Source of the DNA: Paenibacillus mellifer
GTDB taxonomy: Bacteria > Bacillota > Bacilli > Paenibacillales > Paenibacillaceae
NCBI RefSeq assembly: GCF_023195895.1
Contig: NZ_JALPRK010000010.1
Location: forward strand, 62,001-126,000
Reading direction: 5' to 3'
Length of the DNA: 64,000 nt
Positions 53,278-64,000 of this stretch are shown here, piece after piece. The first letter of the stretch is position 1; each line of letters begins with the position of its first letter. The translations under genes and the position numbers were made by a program. The notes beneath the pieces are model-generated. The model was not told where the DNA came from and searched no databases. It saw only the letters and a program-made list of their open reading frames with translations.

Positions 53278-54954
53278 ATGAGCATGGGAAAAAAATACAC
53301 GATCGGCGTCGACTACGGCACCCAGTCCGGACGCGCGGTGCTGGTCGATTTGTCGGACGGCCTGGAGGTCGCTGACCATGTCACGCCGTATCCGCATCAT
53401 GTCATCGACGAGCGGCTGCCCGGTTCCGGGATCAAGCTCGAGCATGATTGGGCGTTGCAGCATCCCGGCGACTATATTGAGGTGCTGCGGCGTTCCGTGC
53501 CTGCCGTGCTGAAGGAATCGGGAATTGATCCGGCGGATGTGATCGGGATCGGGATCGATTTTACCGCCTGTACGATGCTCCCGGTGGACGCCCAAGGTCA
53601 GCCGCTTAGCTTCGATCCGGAGCTGACCGATAACCCACATAGCTGGGTGAAGTTATGGAAGCACCATGCGGCGCAGCCGGAAGCCGACAAGATCAACGCG
53701 ATTGCCGCTGAGCGGGGAGAGGCGTTTTTGCCGCGGTATGGGGGGAAGATTTCCTCCGAATGGATGATGGCCAAGGTATGGCAAATTCTCGATGAAGCGC
53801 CGGAGATTTACGAGAAGACGGATCTGTTTCTGGAAGCGACCGATTGGGTCATTGCGCAAATGACCGGCAACATCGTCCGCAACAGTTGTACGGCGGGTTA
53901 TAAAGCAATTTGGCATAAGCAGGACGGATACCCGAGCAAGGCATATTTTAAGGCGTTGGATCCTCGGCTGGAGGATTTGACGGATACGAAGCTGCGCGGT
54001 GACGTAATTCCGCTGGGGACGAACGCAGGCGGACTTCTGCCGGAGATGGCCGAGATGATGGGACTGACGCCGGGCATCGCGGTAGCGGTGGGCAATGTGG
54101 ACGCGCATGCGGCCGTGCCGGCTGTCGGCGTTGTTACGCCGGGCAAGCTGGTCATGGCGATGGGAACCTCGATTTGCCACATGCTGCTGGGGACGGAAGA
54201 GAAACAGGTGGAAGGCATGTGCGGCGTGGTTGAGGATGGAATCATTCCGGGTTTGTATGGTTATGAAGCCGGGCAGTCGGCCGTGGGCGATATTTTTGAG
54301 TGGTACGTCGAAGAAGCGTTGCCGGCGTACGTGAAGGAGGCCGCGGAGAAGGAAGGCCTGAACGTGCACCAGTGGCTGGAGCGGGAAGCCGCCGCGTACC
54401 AACCGGGACAAACCGGCTTGCTCGCGTTGGATTGGTGGAACGGTAACCGGTCTGTGCTGGTGGATACGGATTTGACCGGTCTCATTTTGGGAATGACGTT
54501 GCTCACCAAGCCGCAAGAGATTTACCGAGCTCTGTTGGAATCAACGGCTTTTGGCACGAGAAAAATTGTGGATGCTTTTGACCAAAACGGCGTGCGGGTT
54601 GACGCGTTGTATGCCTGCGGGGGATTGCCGCAGAAAAACCGCCTGTTAATGCAGATCTATGCGGATGTGACGAACCGCGAGATTTTTGTGGCGGATTCCA
54701 AGCAGACGCCGGCCCTTGGCGCGGCGATGTTTGCGGCCGTTGCAGCGGGTGCTGAGGCTGGCGGGTACGATTCGATCCTGGACGCGGCAGAGAAGATGGC
54801 CCGTGTCAAGGAGGAAACGTTCAAGCCGATCCCGGCGCATGTGGAAGTGTACGAGAAGCTGTATCAGGAGTACAGCCAGCTGCATGACTATTTTGGCCGC
54901 GGGGAGAACGATGTGATGAAGCGGCTGAAGCGGATTAAACAGGCGGCGGAGTAG
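53278..54954 (+). CDS. araB: Ribulokinase
   Basis: It encodes 558 residues from ATG 53278 behind [28 protein letters not shown] opens the FGGY fold; [69 protein letters not shown] and [19 protein letters not shown] are ribulokinase motifs. It phosphorylates L-ribulose for AraD. Confidence 0.95.
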   Translation: MSMGKKYTIGVDYGTQSGRAVLVDLSDGLEVADHVTPYPHHVIDERLPGSGIKLEHDWALQHPGDYIEVLRRSVPAVLKESGIDPADVIGIGIDFTACTMLPVDAQGQPLSFDPELTDNPHSWVKLWKHHAAQPEADKINAIAAERGEAFLPRYGGKISSEWMMAKVWQILDEAPEIYEKTDLFLEATDWVIAQMTGNIVRNSCTAGYKAIWHKQDGYPSKAYFKALDPRLEDLTDTKLRGDVIPLGTNAGGLLPEMAEMMGLTPGIAVAVGNVDAHAAVPAVGVVTPGKLVMAMGTSICHMLLGTEEKQVEGMCGVVEDGIIPGLYGYEAGQSAVGDIFEWYVEEALPAYVKEAAEKEGLNVHQWLEREAAAYQPGQTGLLALDWWNGNRSVLVDTDLTGLILGMTLLTKPQEIYRALLESTAFGTRKIVDAFDQNGVRVDALYACGGLPQKNRLLMQIYADVTNREIFVADSKQTPALGAAMFAAVAAGAEAGGYDSILDAAEKMARVKEETFKPIPAHVEVYEKLYQEYSQLHDYFGRGENDVMKRLKRIKQAAE

Positions 54955-55114
54955 GAGTGGTGGATGGGCGAACCGATGGGCTGGCGGGTAGTTTACTGAT
55001 GGCTCGAAGGCTTCGCCCGTCGCCCTATTGCGAAAGACTGCGGGAAGTTACAGGAACTAGTAGGTGTTTTCAAATAGCTGCAGGAGTCGATGGATGGCCC
55101 AAGGAGGGGATACC

Positions 55115-56248
55115 ATGCTGCAAGATAGGGTATTGGAGCAGTTGAAGGTGATTGAACTAGAACGGGGTGCGATCCAGAAGATCGCTCCTTATTTGCGGGA
55201 ACAGGGTTATGAGCATGTCTTGCTGGTGGCAGACGATCACACGTATGCGGCGGCGGGGGAGCAACTGAGCGGTTTGCTGGTGGCCGAGGGCATCGAAACG
55301 CGCGTCTGCCTGATTCAGCCTGACGCACAGGGCGATGTCGTCGCTGACGAGATCGCGCTTGTCCAACTGCTGCTGGAGATCCGCCCGGAGGAGACGGACG
55401 CGCTAATCGCGGTGGGCTCCGGGACGATTCACGACATCGTCCGCTTTGCCGCCCACAAGACCGGCAAGCCGTTCGTGTCGGTGCCGACGGCACCGTCCGT
55501 GGACGGCTTCACCTCCGCGGGTGCGCCGCTCATTATTCGCGGGGTCAAGAAGACGGTGCCGGCCGTGCCGCCGGTAGCGATCTTCGCCGACCTCGACGTT
55601 CTGATGGCGGCCCCGCAGCGGCTGGTCGCCGCGGGCTTTGGCGATATGCTCGGCAAGTACACCAGCCTGTTCGACTGGAGATTCTCCCGTCTGACGGCGG
55701 GGGAACCTTATGACGAACAGGCGGCGGCGATCACCGAGCGCGCGCTCTTGAGCTGCGTGACGCACGCCGATGCGATTGGCGCGCGCACGGAAGAAGGGAT
55801 CCGCGCCTTGATGACGGCGCTGATCGAATCGGGCATCGCCATGCTGCTGTTCGGGCAGTCGCACCCGGCCTCGGGCGCCGAGCACCATCTCTCCCATTAC
55901 TGGGAGATGGAATACCTGCGCCTGGGCCGGCGGGCGCTGCTGCACGGCGCCAAAGTCGGCGTTGCCTGCGCCGAGATCGCCCGCGCGTACCACGCCGCGG
56001 GCGAAGGGGCCTTCCCGGGCGCCGATCCGGCGGCGCTCCGGGAGCACGGGGAGCAGGTCCGCGCCTGGCTGCGGGTCCTGCCCGGCGAAGCCGAGCTCCG
56101 CGGCCTGCTGCGCAAGGCCGGCGGGCCGGCAACCCTCGCCGAGCTGGGCGTCGGCGAGGAGCTGTTCGCGCGCAGCCTGCGCGAAGCCCACTGCGTGCGC
56201 GACCGCCGCACGTTGCTGCGGGCGCTGAACGAGGCGGAGCAGGCCTAG
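55115..56248 (+). CDS. araM: sn-glycerol-1-phosphate dehydrogenase (AraM/EgsA)
   Basis: The start is ATG 55115 behind AAGGAGGGG; 377 residues. AVGSGTIHDIVRFAAHKTGK is the nucleotide-binding part, VPTAPSVDGFTSAGAPLI has a metal-binding Asp, and HPASGAEHHLSHYWEM supplies His ligands. B. subtilis AraM reduces DHAP to sn-glycerol-1-phosphate with nickel and is used for an ether-lipid-like product; its place in ara operons is conserved but unexplained. The last 300 bases are markedly GC-rich. A strong terminator follows. Confidence 0.9.
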   Translation: MLQDRVLEQLKVIELERGAIQKIAPYLREQGYEHVLLVADDHTYAAAGEQLSGLLVAEGIETRVCLIQPDAQGDVVADEIALVQLLLEIRPEETDALIAVGSGTIHDIVRFAAHKTGKPFVSVPTAPSVDGFTSAGAPLIIRGVKKTVPAVPPVAIFADLDVLMAAPQRLVAAGFGDMLGKYTSLFDWRFSRLTAGEPYDEQAAAITERALLSCVTHADAIGARTEEGIRALMTALIESGIAMLLFGQSHPASGAEHHLSHYWEMEYLRLGRRALLHGAKVGVACAEIARAYHAAGEGAFPGADPAALREHGEQVRAWLRVLPGEAELRGLLRKAGGPATLAELGVGEELFARSLREAHCVRDRRTLLRALNEAEQA

Positions 56249-56294
56249 CGCGCGAACCGTGACGCGGCCGGGCTGCCGCGGCCGCGGCAAATGA

Positions 56295-56335
56295 GCCGGC
56301 TGGACCTCCCTATTACGGAGGTCCAGCCGGCTTTT
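56295..56335. terminator. Strong terminator, ara operon (may act both ways)
   Basis: A perfect 15-bp stem (56295-56309 with 56317-56331, GCCGGCTGGACCTCC and its complement) with a seven-base loop, then TTTT. Confidence 0.85.
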
Positions 56336-56341
56336 GCGCGA

Positions 56342-56417
56342 AATAGCGGTAATCCATCACCTTATTCCGGTGAAAACGGGCGTTCCGTCGGAAATAAGGC
56401 CATTTTTTACCGCTATT
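56342..56417. repeat. Nested palindromic repeat of the AATAGCGG family
   Basis: Outer arms AATAGCGGTAA (56342-56352) and TTACCGCTATT (56407-56417) are perfect inverse copies; inner arms CCTTATTCCG and CGGAAATAAGG also pair. It resembles the ends of the element at 997-1198. Confidence 0.7.
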
Positions 56418-56438
56418 CATCTCCTCGGCCGGACGAAG

Positions 56439-57293
56439 TTATGAAACGCCCAATAAATCAATTAAAGCGCGGAGCGCGCTGGTTGGTTGGGCGTTTTTGC
56501 GGTAGATGAGTTCGGTCTGCATGTGACGCATCGCTTCAGGAACCTCATGGATCGCCACGGCGCCGTCCTGCGCCTGCTTCTCGGCGACGATTCGCGGCAC
56601 CAGCGAGATGCCGAGGCCGGCCGATACGCCGCCAAGGATGGCTTCCAGCGTGCCAAACTCCATTTGTCCTACGTAAGTTCGGCCGCGAGACTGCTGCATC
56701 TCCTCCAGCATTTCACGGTAGGTGCAGCCGCGGCTGTAGACCAGACTTGGCTTCGTCAGGGCTTCGTCCAGATTGTCAATGCTCGGCGGAGAGATGACGA
56801 CCACCTCCTCGTTGAATACGGGAATGGAGGCCAACTCGTCATGGAGGTACCGGAAATTGCCGAAGGCAACGTCCAGATCATATTGCAGCACCTTCTCTGC
56901 CAGTCGATTGGAGAGATCGGTCGTCAGCGTCAATTCCACCTTCGGATACATTTCGTAGTACTCACTCAGCAGCTTGGGCAAGCGCACGGCCGCGGTTGTT
57001 TGCGTCGAGCCGATTAGCAGCGGGCCGGCAGGCTCGCCGGAGTAGGAGAGCGCCGCCGTTGCTTCGTCCAGCAGGCCGATGATTTTGTCGGCGTAATCTA
57101 GCAGCATTTTGCCGCTGGAGGTCAAGGTCATCCCGCGGTTATGTCGGTAAAACAACCCCGTCCCCAGCTCCGATTCGAGCTGTTTAATGCGGGCGGTCAC
57201 ATTGGACTGGACATAACCCAGTCGGTCGGCGGCTTTCGTGATGGAGCCGTCCCGGGCGATGGCTTGAAAAATACGCAAATCTGCGCTTTCCAT
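56439..57293 (-). CDS. LysR-family transcriptional regulator
   Basis: It encodes 284 residues from ATG 57293 on the reverse strand, behind GGAGGACC. Residues 1-60 are the HTH (LRIFQAIARDGSITKAADRL, YVQSNVTARIKQLESELGTG); the effector domain follows (GPLLIGSTQTTAAVRLPKLL, VFNEEVVVISPP, GTLEAILGGVSAGLGISLVP). It is divergent from the stub at 57421 and the SDR gene, which it probably regulates. The inducer is unknown. Confidence 0.9.
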   Translation of the reverse strand: MESADLRIFQAIARDGSITKAADRLGYVQSNVTARIKQLESELGTGLFYRHNRGMTLTSSGKMLLDYADKIIGLLDEATAALSYSGEPAGPLLIGSTQTTAAVRLPKLLSEYYEMYPKVELTLTTDLSNRLAEKVLQYDLDVAFGNFRYLHDELASIPVFNEEVVVISPPSIDNLDEALTKPSLVYSRGCTYREMLEEMQQSRGRTYVGQMEFGTLEAILGGVSAGLGISLVPRIVAEKQAQDGAVAIHEVPEAMRHMQTELIYRKNAQPTSALRALIDLLGVS

Positions 57294-57420
57294 AGCAGAG
57301 GTCCTCCTTTGCTGTAGGTATCATCTGTAGTGATATCAAGTATCTTTACCAATCATTATACATAATCACAAACCTCCCTTACAATACAGACATGAATGAC
57401 CTCGTGGGAGGAAGAGCTGC

Positions 57421-57501
57421 ATGAGTAATTACAAATATACAGGTTTGCTGCTGTTAAGAACCTTCTTGATGGGGACGGCTTATCCCTCCATGGGGGTCTG
57501 A
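57421..57501 (+). pseudogene. 26-codon stub, likely remnant of an EamA-type transporter gene
   Basis: MSNYKYTGLLLLRTFLMGTA is followed by a stop six codons on; GGGAGGAAGAG gives it a good ribosome site. The sequence looks like the first membrane segment of a drug/metabolite (EamA) transporter, a common divergent partner of LysR genes, whose remainder seems to have been deleted. Alternatively it is a leader peptide for the SDR gene 19 bases downstream. Confidence 0.4.
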
Positions 57502-57520
57502 TAAAGGAGGAGATGTAAAC

Positions 57521-58258
57521 ATGAGTTACCTGAACAAGGTTGTTCTGGTTACCGGAGGAGGCACGGGGATCGGCCGGGCTACGGCCATACTGCTGGCTGA
57601 ACGCGGGGCCATCGTCGCGGTCAACTATTCCCGTTCGGCGAGGGAGGCCGAGGAGACCGTACAGGCTATTCAGCAATTCGGCGGTCGGGCCGTAGCCATG
57701 CAGGCTGATGTCGCCCGAAATACCGAGGTCGTCGCCATGGTCGAGCAAATCGTAAAGCGATTTGGGACGATCGATTTCCTCGTCAATAACGCGAGCATCA
57801 CCCGATATATCGCCATGGACGATCTGGAGGCGGTCACGGAAGAGGCGTGGGACGATCTGTTCGCAGTCAACGTGAAAGGAATGTTCAACTGCGCGCGAGC
57901 GGCCGCGCCATATTTAAAGGCTGGCAAGGGAGCTATCGTCAACGTCGGCAGCATCGCCGGGATTACGGGGAAAGGTTCTTCGCTTCCGTATGCCGTATCG
58001 AAGGCTGCCGTCCATGGTTTGACGAAATCGCTGGCCCATGCCTTGGCGCCGGACATTCGCGTCACTGGCGTAGCCCCCGGGGCGGTAGACACGCGTTGGT
58101 GGGCTGGTAAAGAGGAGCAGATGCACGCGCTCATTCGTCATCTGCCCTTGGACCGAATCTCCACACCGGAGGAAATTGCCGCACTCATCGCCGCTGTCCT
58201 GGAGCAGCCCTCCCTGACCGGGCAAATCCTTACGATCGACAACGGGCAAACGATGTAG
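57521..58258 (+). CDS. Short-chain dehydrogenase/reductase (FabG-like)
   Basis: It encodes 245 residues from ATG 57521 behind AAAGGAGGAGATG. The classical SDR motifs are VLVTGGGTGIGRATA, NNASITRYIA, VNVGSIAGITG and YAVSKAAVHGLTKSLA; LTGQILTIDNGQTM closes it. Substrate is unknown. It is divergent from the LysR gene, which may control it. Confidence 0.88.
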   Translation: MSYLNKVVLVTGGGTGIGRATAILLAERGAIVAVNYSRSAREAEETVQAIQQFGGRAVAMQADVARNTEVVAMVEQIVKRFGTIDFLVNNASITRYIAMDDLEAVTEEAWDDLFAVNVKGMFNCARAAAPYLKAGKGAIVNVGSIAGITGKGSSLPYAVSKAAVHGLTKSLAHALAPDIRVTGVAPGAVDTRWWAGKEEQMHALIRHLPLDRISTPEEIAALIAAVLEQPSLTGQILTIDNGQTM

Positions 58259-58276
58259 AACATGTATCTCATAAAA

Positions 58277-58324
58277 AAGCAGCTCTTCAAGCCTCCATCC
58301 GGCCTGAAAAAGCTGCTTCTTTTG
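58277..58324. terminator. Bidirectional terminator between convergent genes
   Basis: AAGCAGCT (58277-58284) pairs with AGCTGCTT (58311-58318); A-rich before and TCTTTTGTT after, serving the SDR gene and the reverse regulator gene. Confidence 0.75.
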
Positions 58325-59242
58325 TTATTCCTCTCTCACATCATACAGTACTCGGGCCAGCAGATCCTGGCTGTAGTTGCCGAAGTTCCTACCGAAGATG
58401 GTCAACCCTCGTTTGTTAAGCGGCTTGTCGGTGACGGCGATACGGAACGTCAACTCGCTCTTGTAATCAAGGTTGATCTGTTCCAGAGTAACGTCAGAGA
58501 TCCGGCATCCGTCGATAAAGCTGCCCTCATTGTTGATCCGGATCAGTTTGAGCATCCCGTATTGGTTCAGATGCGGCGGCCACCAATCCGGGTTAAACGT
58601 GCCGCGTGCGTCGCCAAAATCTCCCGGACTCGTCCAGTAGCCGATTTCGACGCCGTTCAAATAGAAATAGATGTCGGACGGGTAATTATCGCAATATCCG
58701 GGGGCCTCCGAGCCTAGCTCCATCGAAAATTGAATTTCCCGGAACGTCTGATTTGGCTTGAGGTAGTTCGGAATGCGGTATTCCAGGAAGCCCTCGGACA
58801 ACCAGATGATCTCCGAATCGATCCGCTGCGGATCGGCGAAGTAACGGGGGTCGTCGAAGTCGCCGATGATGCTGTCCTTCGTCGCGAGCCCGCAAGTGGG
58901 TGCAACCTGGTAATTACTGTAGTGACCCACCTGGATCTCCACTTCATATAAATTGTCGACATCCTTGCTCCGCAGGTCAACCATCAACTTGTCTTTGTTC
59001 AAATAACAAATCTTCTGAATGCCGTGTTTGCCGACCGAGGTATTGATTTCGATCAGGCCGCTTTCCTCCAGCTTCTTGATGTGCATCGTAATAGCCCCGT
59101 TGCTTAAGCCCAGCTTGGTGGCCAGGTCGTTCAGGTTTAAGGCTTGGTTCTTGGCCAGCAATTCGAGGATTTGAATCCTGATCTCCGAGCTTAACGCTTT
59201 AAAAATGTCGATCCCGCTCATCAAATCCTTAATATAGATCAT
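58325..59242 (-). CDS. ArsR-like winged-helix regulator with large C-terminal domain
   Basis: On the reverse strand, 305 residues from ATG 59242; ATG 59221 (MSGIDIFKALSSEIRIQILE), preceded by AAGGA, is an equally good start. Residues 8-75 are an ArsR/IclR-like winged helix (LNDLATKLGLSNGAITMHIK KLEESGLIEI pattern). The remaining 220 residues are beta-rich with many aromatic residues (DPRYFADPQRIDSEIIWLSE, FYLNGVEIGYWTSPGDFGDA), perhaps a carbohydrate-sensing domain. It is divergent from abfA, so it probably controls abfA-araNPQ. The C-terminal domain was not recognised. Confidence 0.82.
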   Translation of the reverse strand: MIYIKDLMSGIDIFKALSSEIRIQILELLAKNQALNLNDLATKLGLSNGAITMHIKKLEESGLIEINTSVGKHGIQKICYLNKDKLMVDLRSKDVDNLYEVEIQVGHYSNYQVAPTCGLATKDSIIGDFDDPRYFADPQRIDSEIIWLSEGFLEYRIPNYLKPNQTFREIQFSMELGSEAPGYCDNYPSDIYFYLNGVEIGYWTSPGDFGDARGTFNPDWWPPHLNQYGMLKLIRINNEGSFIDGCRISDVTLEQINLDYKSELTFRIAVTDKPLNKRGLTIFGRNFGNYSQDLLARVLYDVREE

Positions 59243-61140
<1,898 letters not shown>

Positions 61141-61318
61141 CGAATCGCTCTCCTAAAGAGAAGCCGATTTATCTCCCAATTGAACGATGACAACATGAGC
61201 TATACACAACAGGCGAGCGCTTCTTAGGGTCATCGAGTGACCAACGGGTTGACTAGAAGTGAGAGAAACAGACTGTAGATGGAGTGTGTAGATTTTATTT
61301 TGTCAGGGAGGGTCAAGG

Positions 61319-62650
61319 ATGAAGAAAAAAGGATTTATCGTGCTCTTGATTTTAACGATGGCCACATGGTTATGGGGCTGCGGCAAAGCGTCAACGACAG
61401 CCGGAGGCGAGACCTCCGTGTTAGACGGCGGAGCTGGGGAAAGTGCGACAGAGCTTTCGTATTGGACCTTCGTAGAACTGCATGGACAGCATTTTGAGAA
61501 GATGTTAGAGAAATGGAACGCTGCGAATCCAGATCGGCAAATTAAGCTGAACGTCACCGTGATGCCTTACGACGATATGCACAACAAATTATCGATTGCC
61601 GTACAGACGGGCGTTGGCGCGCCGGATATTGCCGATATCGAGCTGGGCAAATTCCCGGACTTCTTAGCAGGGACGCCGCAGCTGGTCGAATTGAACGACG
61701 TGATCGATCCGTACCGGGACACGATCGTCAAATCGAGAATTGATCTTTACAGCAAGGACGGCAAAAATTACGGCATACCGACTCACGTCGGCGCATCGGT
61801 CGCTTTCTACAACACGGAAATCTTGGAAGCGGCTGGGGTAGACTACAAGACCATCGTAACATGGGATGATTTCAAAAAAGCGGGAATTCAGGTTTATGAA
61901 AAAACCGGGAAATACATGGGGACCGCCGATACGAGCGCAACCTGGCAAGCTTCCCAACTGCTGGCGCAGCAAGGGACGGACTTTACGGACGACGCCGGGA
62001 ATCCGGTTGTCAATTCCGAAGCGATGGTGAAGGCACTCACCCTGCTGAAGGATCTGCAGGACAACAATGTTATCGCCACGATTGCCGGCGGGCAGCCAGA
62101 TACCGAGGAAGCGTACGGGGAGTTTAACGCGGGGAACTATGCGACCGCTTTCATGCCGCTGTGGCAAATGTCGAGATACACGAACTACATGAAGGACCTG
62201 TCCGGTAAGATCGCTATCGCGCCGATCCCGGTTATCGAGAAAGGCATGCCGCGTTCGGTCGGCGGCGGCGGTACCGGGACGGTCGTGACCAAAACGGCGA
62301 AAGACATTGAGCTCGCCAAGGATTTCCTGGCTTTTGCCAAATTGTCGGAGGATGCCAACATTGAGATCTGGAACACGCTAGGCTTTGATCCGGTTAACAT
62401 GGGCGTTTGGGAAATGAAGGATGTCACCCATAACCCGGATAACCAGTTTGTTCAATATTTCGCGAATAACCCCTTTGACGTGTTGGCCGACATCAAGGAA
62501 GAAATTCAATTGATCAAATCGACTTCGGCGTCACCGACGATCAATAATGTACTTTGTACGGTCACGCTGAACGAAATTTTTGAAGACGGCAAAAATATTA
62601 AGCAAGCCTTGGACGATGCGCAAGCGCAAATCGAGCAGGAATTGAAGTAA
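61319..62650 (+). CDS. araN: Arabino-oligosaccharide-binding lipoprotein (AraN-like)
   Basis: It encodes 443 residues from ATG 61319 behind AGGGAGGGTC. The signal ends in WLWGC with lipidated Cys at residue 21 (Trp before Gly is unusual). The mature part is an SBP_bac_1 protein: LSYWTFVELHGQHFEKMLEK, VGAPDIADIELGKFPDFLAG and GTADTSATWQASQLLAQQGT. It lies behind abfA and before two permeases closely resembling B. subtilis AraP and AraQ, hence the name. A hairpin separates it from araP. Confidence 0.82.
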   Translation: MKKKGFIVLLILTMATWLWGCGKASTTAGGETSVLDGGAGESATELSYWTFVELHGQHFEKMLEKWNAANPDRQIKLNVTVMPYDDMHNKLSIAVQTGVGAPDIADIELGKFPDFLAGTPQLVELNDVIDPYRDTIVKSRIDLYSKDGKNYGIPTHVGASVAFYNTEILEAAGVDYKTIVTWDDFKKAGIQVYEKTGKYMGTADTSATWQASQLLAQQGTDFTDDAGNPVVNSEAMVKALTLLKDLQDNNVIATIAGGQPDTEEAYGEFNAGNYATAFMPLWQMSRYTNYMKDLSGKIAIAPIPVIEKGMPRSVGGGGTGTVVTKTAKDIELAKDFLAFAKLSEDANIEIWNTLGFDPVNMGVWEMKDVTHNPDNQFVQYFANNPFDVLADIKEEIQLIKSTSASPTINNVLCTVTLNEIFEDGKNIKQALDDAQAQIEQELK

Positions 62651-62674
62651 TCACAAATCTGCAGAAATAAACAG

Positions 62675-62704
62675 CGAGCTACTCCATCCGGAGTAGCTCG
62701 GTTT
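62675..62704 (+). terminator. Intra-operon hairpin between araN and araP
   Basis: CGAGCTACTCC (62675-62685) pairs perfectly with GGAGTAGCTCG (62690-62700), loop of four, followed by GTTT. Probably limits read-through into the permease genes. Confidence 0.7.
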
Positions 62705-62721
62705 AAAAAAGGGGTAGGGCG

Positions 62722-63621
62722 ATGGTCAAAAAATTCCTTTACTCACAAAAGGTGGCTCCTTACGTATTTATTTTTCCGTTTGTGCTCGTGTTCCTTATCT
62801 TCTGGGTGTATCCGCTGGCCAGCTCCTTCGGGATGAGTTTCCAGAAGGTCACCTTGGGGCAGGAAGCGGCGTGGATCGGAATGGACAATTACGAGAAATT
62901 AATGGGCGACGGCATTTTCCTTAAAGCGGTTGTGAACAGCGCCATCTACATGGTCTTAACATTAGTGATCCTGATTCCGTTTCCGATGCTGTTTGCCGTA
63001 TTGATCAACAACAAGTTCATGTGGGCCAGGGAGTTTTTCAAATCCTCGTTTTTCTTCCCGGCCTTGACCTCGGTCGTGGTGGCGGGGACCATTTTCCGAC
63101 TGATGTTCGGGGAAATGGAAGGTTCGTTGATCAATAGTTTCCTTGGGTTGTTTGGCGTGGAGCCGATCAAATTCCTGAAGGGTCAAACCACCGGTTTTAT
63201 TGCCTTATTGGCTTTGGCGACCTGGAGATGGACCGGGGTGAACATGCTTTATTTCTTATCTGGGCTTAAGAATATCCCCGACGAATATTACGAGGCCGCT
63301 TCGATTGACGGTGCCTCTCCTTTTCAGCGATTTATGAAGATCACCATGCCGCTGTTGAAGCCAACGACCATTTATGTATTAACGATTAGCATTTATGCCG
63401 GCCTGGCGATGTTCATCGAGAGCATGATGCTCTGGAACGGCAACAATTCTCCGAAGAACATCGGGCTGACGATCGTCGGCTATTTGTACCGCCAAGGAAT
63501 CGAGAAGAACAACTTGGGGTATGCGGCTGCCGTCGGTATCGTGCTTCTCGTCATTACGATGGTCATTAACCTGACACAGCTGGCCCTTACCGGCATGTTT
63601 AAGAAGGAGGAGGAAGCATGA
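62722..63621 (+). CDS. araP: Arabino-oligosaccharide ABC permease (AraP-like)
   Basis: It encodes 299 residues from ATG 62722, behind AAAGGGGTAGGG. The opening (YSQKVAPYVFIFPFVLVFLI) and blocks such as FFPALTSVVVAGTIFRLMFG, WRWTGVNMLYFLSGLKNIPD and NIGLTIVGYLYRQG agree with my recollection of B. subtilis AraP. The EAA loop is EAASIDGASPFQRFMKITMP. Six membrane segments are expected. No ATPase gene is present. It overlaps araQ by four bases. Confidence 0.88.
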   Translation: MVKKFLYSQKVAPYVFIFPFVLVFLIFWVYPLASSFGMSFQKVTLGQEAAWIGMDNYEKLMGDGIFLKAVVNSAIYMVLTLVILIPFPMLFAVLINNKFMWAREFFKSSFFFPALTSVVVAGTIFRLMFGEMEGSLINSFLGLFGVEPIKFLKGQTTGFIALLALATWRWTGVNMLYFLSGLKNIPDEYYEAASIDGASPFQRFMKITMPLLKPTTIYVLTISIYAGLAMFIESMMLWNGNNSPKNIGLTIVGYLYRQGIEKNNLGYAAAVGIVLLVITMVINLTQLALTGMFKKEEEA

Positions 63622-64000
63622 CGAATTCAACCCGCGGCTTGCCGATCAAAATCGTCCTGTTTGTGTTTTTTGCCTTCTTGTGCGTGCTGATTCTCCTGCC
63701 GTTTTACGCCGTGACGCTGGCTTCATTTAAGCCAGGTGAGGATTTAATTCGGTACGGGCTCAATTTACGGTTTGATCTACCTGCTATGAGCTTTGATAAC
63801 TTTGTTTACCTGTTTACAGGTAATCATTCTTATTTTATGTGGTTTTTTAATTCATTGCTGTTAACTGTCCTGCAAGTGGTATTGACCCTATTGGTCAGCG
63901 CTACGGTGGCGTATGGATTTTCGGCTTATGAGTTTAAGGGGAAAAACGTCCTGTTCGTTTGCGTGCTGCTAATCATGATGGTTCCGTTCGAGATCCTGCT
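63618..64000 (+). CDS. araQ: Arabino-oligosaccharide ABC permease (AraQ-like), cut by window end
   Basis: It begins at ATG 63618 in the ATGA overlap with araP, behind GGAGGAGG, and is open to the last base; 127 residues are visible. Two to three membrane segments are seen (IVLFVFFAFLCVLILLPFYA; FFNSLLLTVLQVVLTLLVSA). SFKPGEDLIRYGLNLRF, MSFDNFVYLFTGN and YGFSAYEFKGKNVLFV resemble B. subtilis AraQ. The EAA loop lies beyond the window. Confidence 0.87.
   Translation, partial: MTNSTRGLPIKIVLFVFFAFLCVLILLPFYAVTLASFKPGEDLIRYGLNLRFDLPAMSFDNFVYLFTGNHSYFMWFFNSLLLTVLQVVLTLLVSATVAYGFSAYEFKGKNVLFVCVLLIMMVPFEIL

Noticed and set aside
55403-56290. 295-codon reverse frame opposite araM
   Set aside because: Antisense shadow in the GC-rich end of araM, with no initiation signal.

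Overview
The window looks like part of a Paenibacillus-type (Bacillales) chromosome. It is moderately GC-rich, has strong GGAGG ribosome sites with frequent GTG/TTG starts, and its genes have Bacillus subtilis-style counterparts (PBSX-like tail genes, YesM/YesN, LutABC, AraR, AraNPQ, RhaEW, AraM). Assignment to genus is inference from gene content; no rRNA or tRNA gene was seen.

Region 1 (1-12.3 kb) is the late half of a PBSX-like contractile-tail prophage or tail-like particle, all on the + strand: sheath (cut by the window edge), tube, tail-assembly chaperone with a likely -1 frameshift extension, a short tape measure, XkdP/Q/R/S/T/U-like baseplate genes, tail fibre, small membrane proteins, amidase and a holin-like protein. 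It ends with a small WYL-like gene under an apparent LexA-controlled promoter. Two palindromic repeat clusters sit inside the tail operon.

Region 2 (12.4-29.5 kb) looks like a glycan/sugar-acid utilisation island: a DUF4127 protein, a metal-dependent amidohydrolase, DgaE-like ammonia lyase, DgaF-like KDPG aldolase, KDG kinase, GntR regulator, GH130 enzyme, an ABC sugar importer without its ATPase, a YesM/YesN two-component pair and a GH3 beta-glycosidase. Three promoters in it (DUF4127, GH130, solute-binding protein) share a 32-bp element built as a 21-bp-spaced direct repeat at identical distance from the -10 box. I regard this as the most interesting signal in the window.

Region 3 (29.7-37.8 kb) is an L-fucose locus: AraC regulator divergent from fucI, fucA, a RhaB-like kinase and fucU, closed by a terminator. 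An SDR, an aldo-keto reductase and a ThuA-like gene follow.

Region 4 (38.2-39.1 kb) is a solitary IS1595-like transposase gene with weakened catalytic motifs and two LexA-box-like sites around its promoter.

Region 5 (39.5-49.4 kb) handles L-rhamnose: rhaEW (aldolase plus lactaldehyde dehydrogenase) with lutABC takes the sugar phosphate to lactate and on to pyruvate; a DeoR-type regulator (RhaR-like) is divergent from rhaB-rhaA-rhaD. Region 6 (49.6-56.3 kb) is an arabinose locus araA-araR-araD-araB-araM with recognisable AraR operators. Region 7 (56.4-58.3 kb) holds a LysR regulator, an SDR and what looks like the stub of a lost transporter gene. Region 8 (58.3-64 kb) carries an ArsR-like regulator, GH51 arabinofuranosidase abfA, and araN-araP-araQ (araQ runs off the window). 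Together, regions 2-8 suggest a plant-cell-wall sugar specialist releasing and catabolising arabinose, rhamnose, fucose and beta-linked hexosides.
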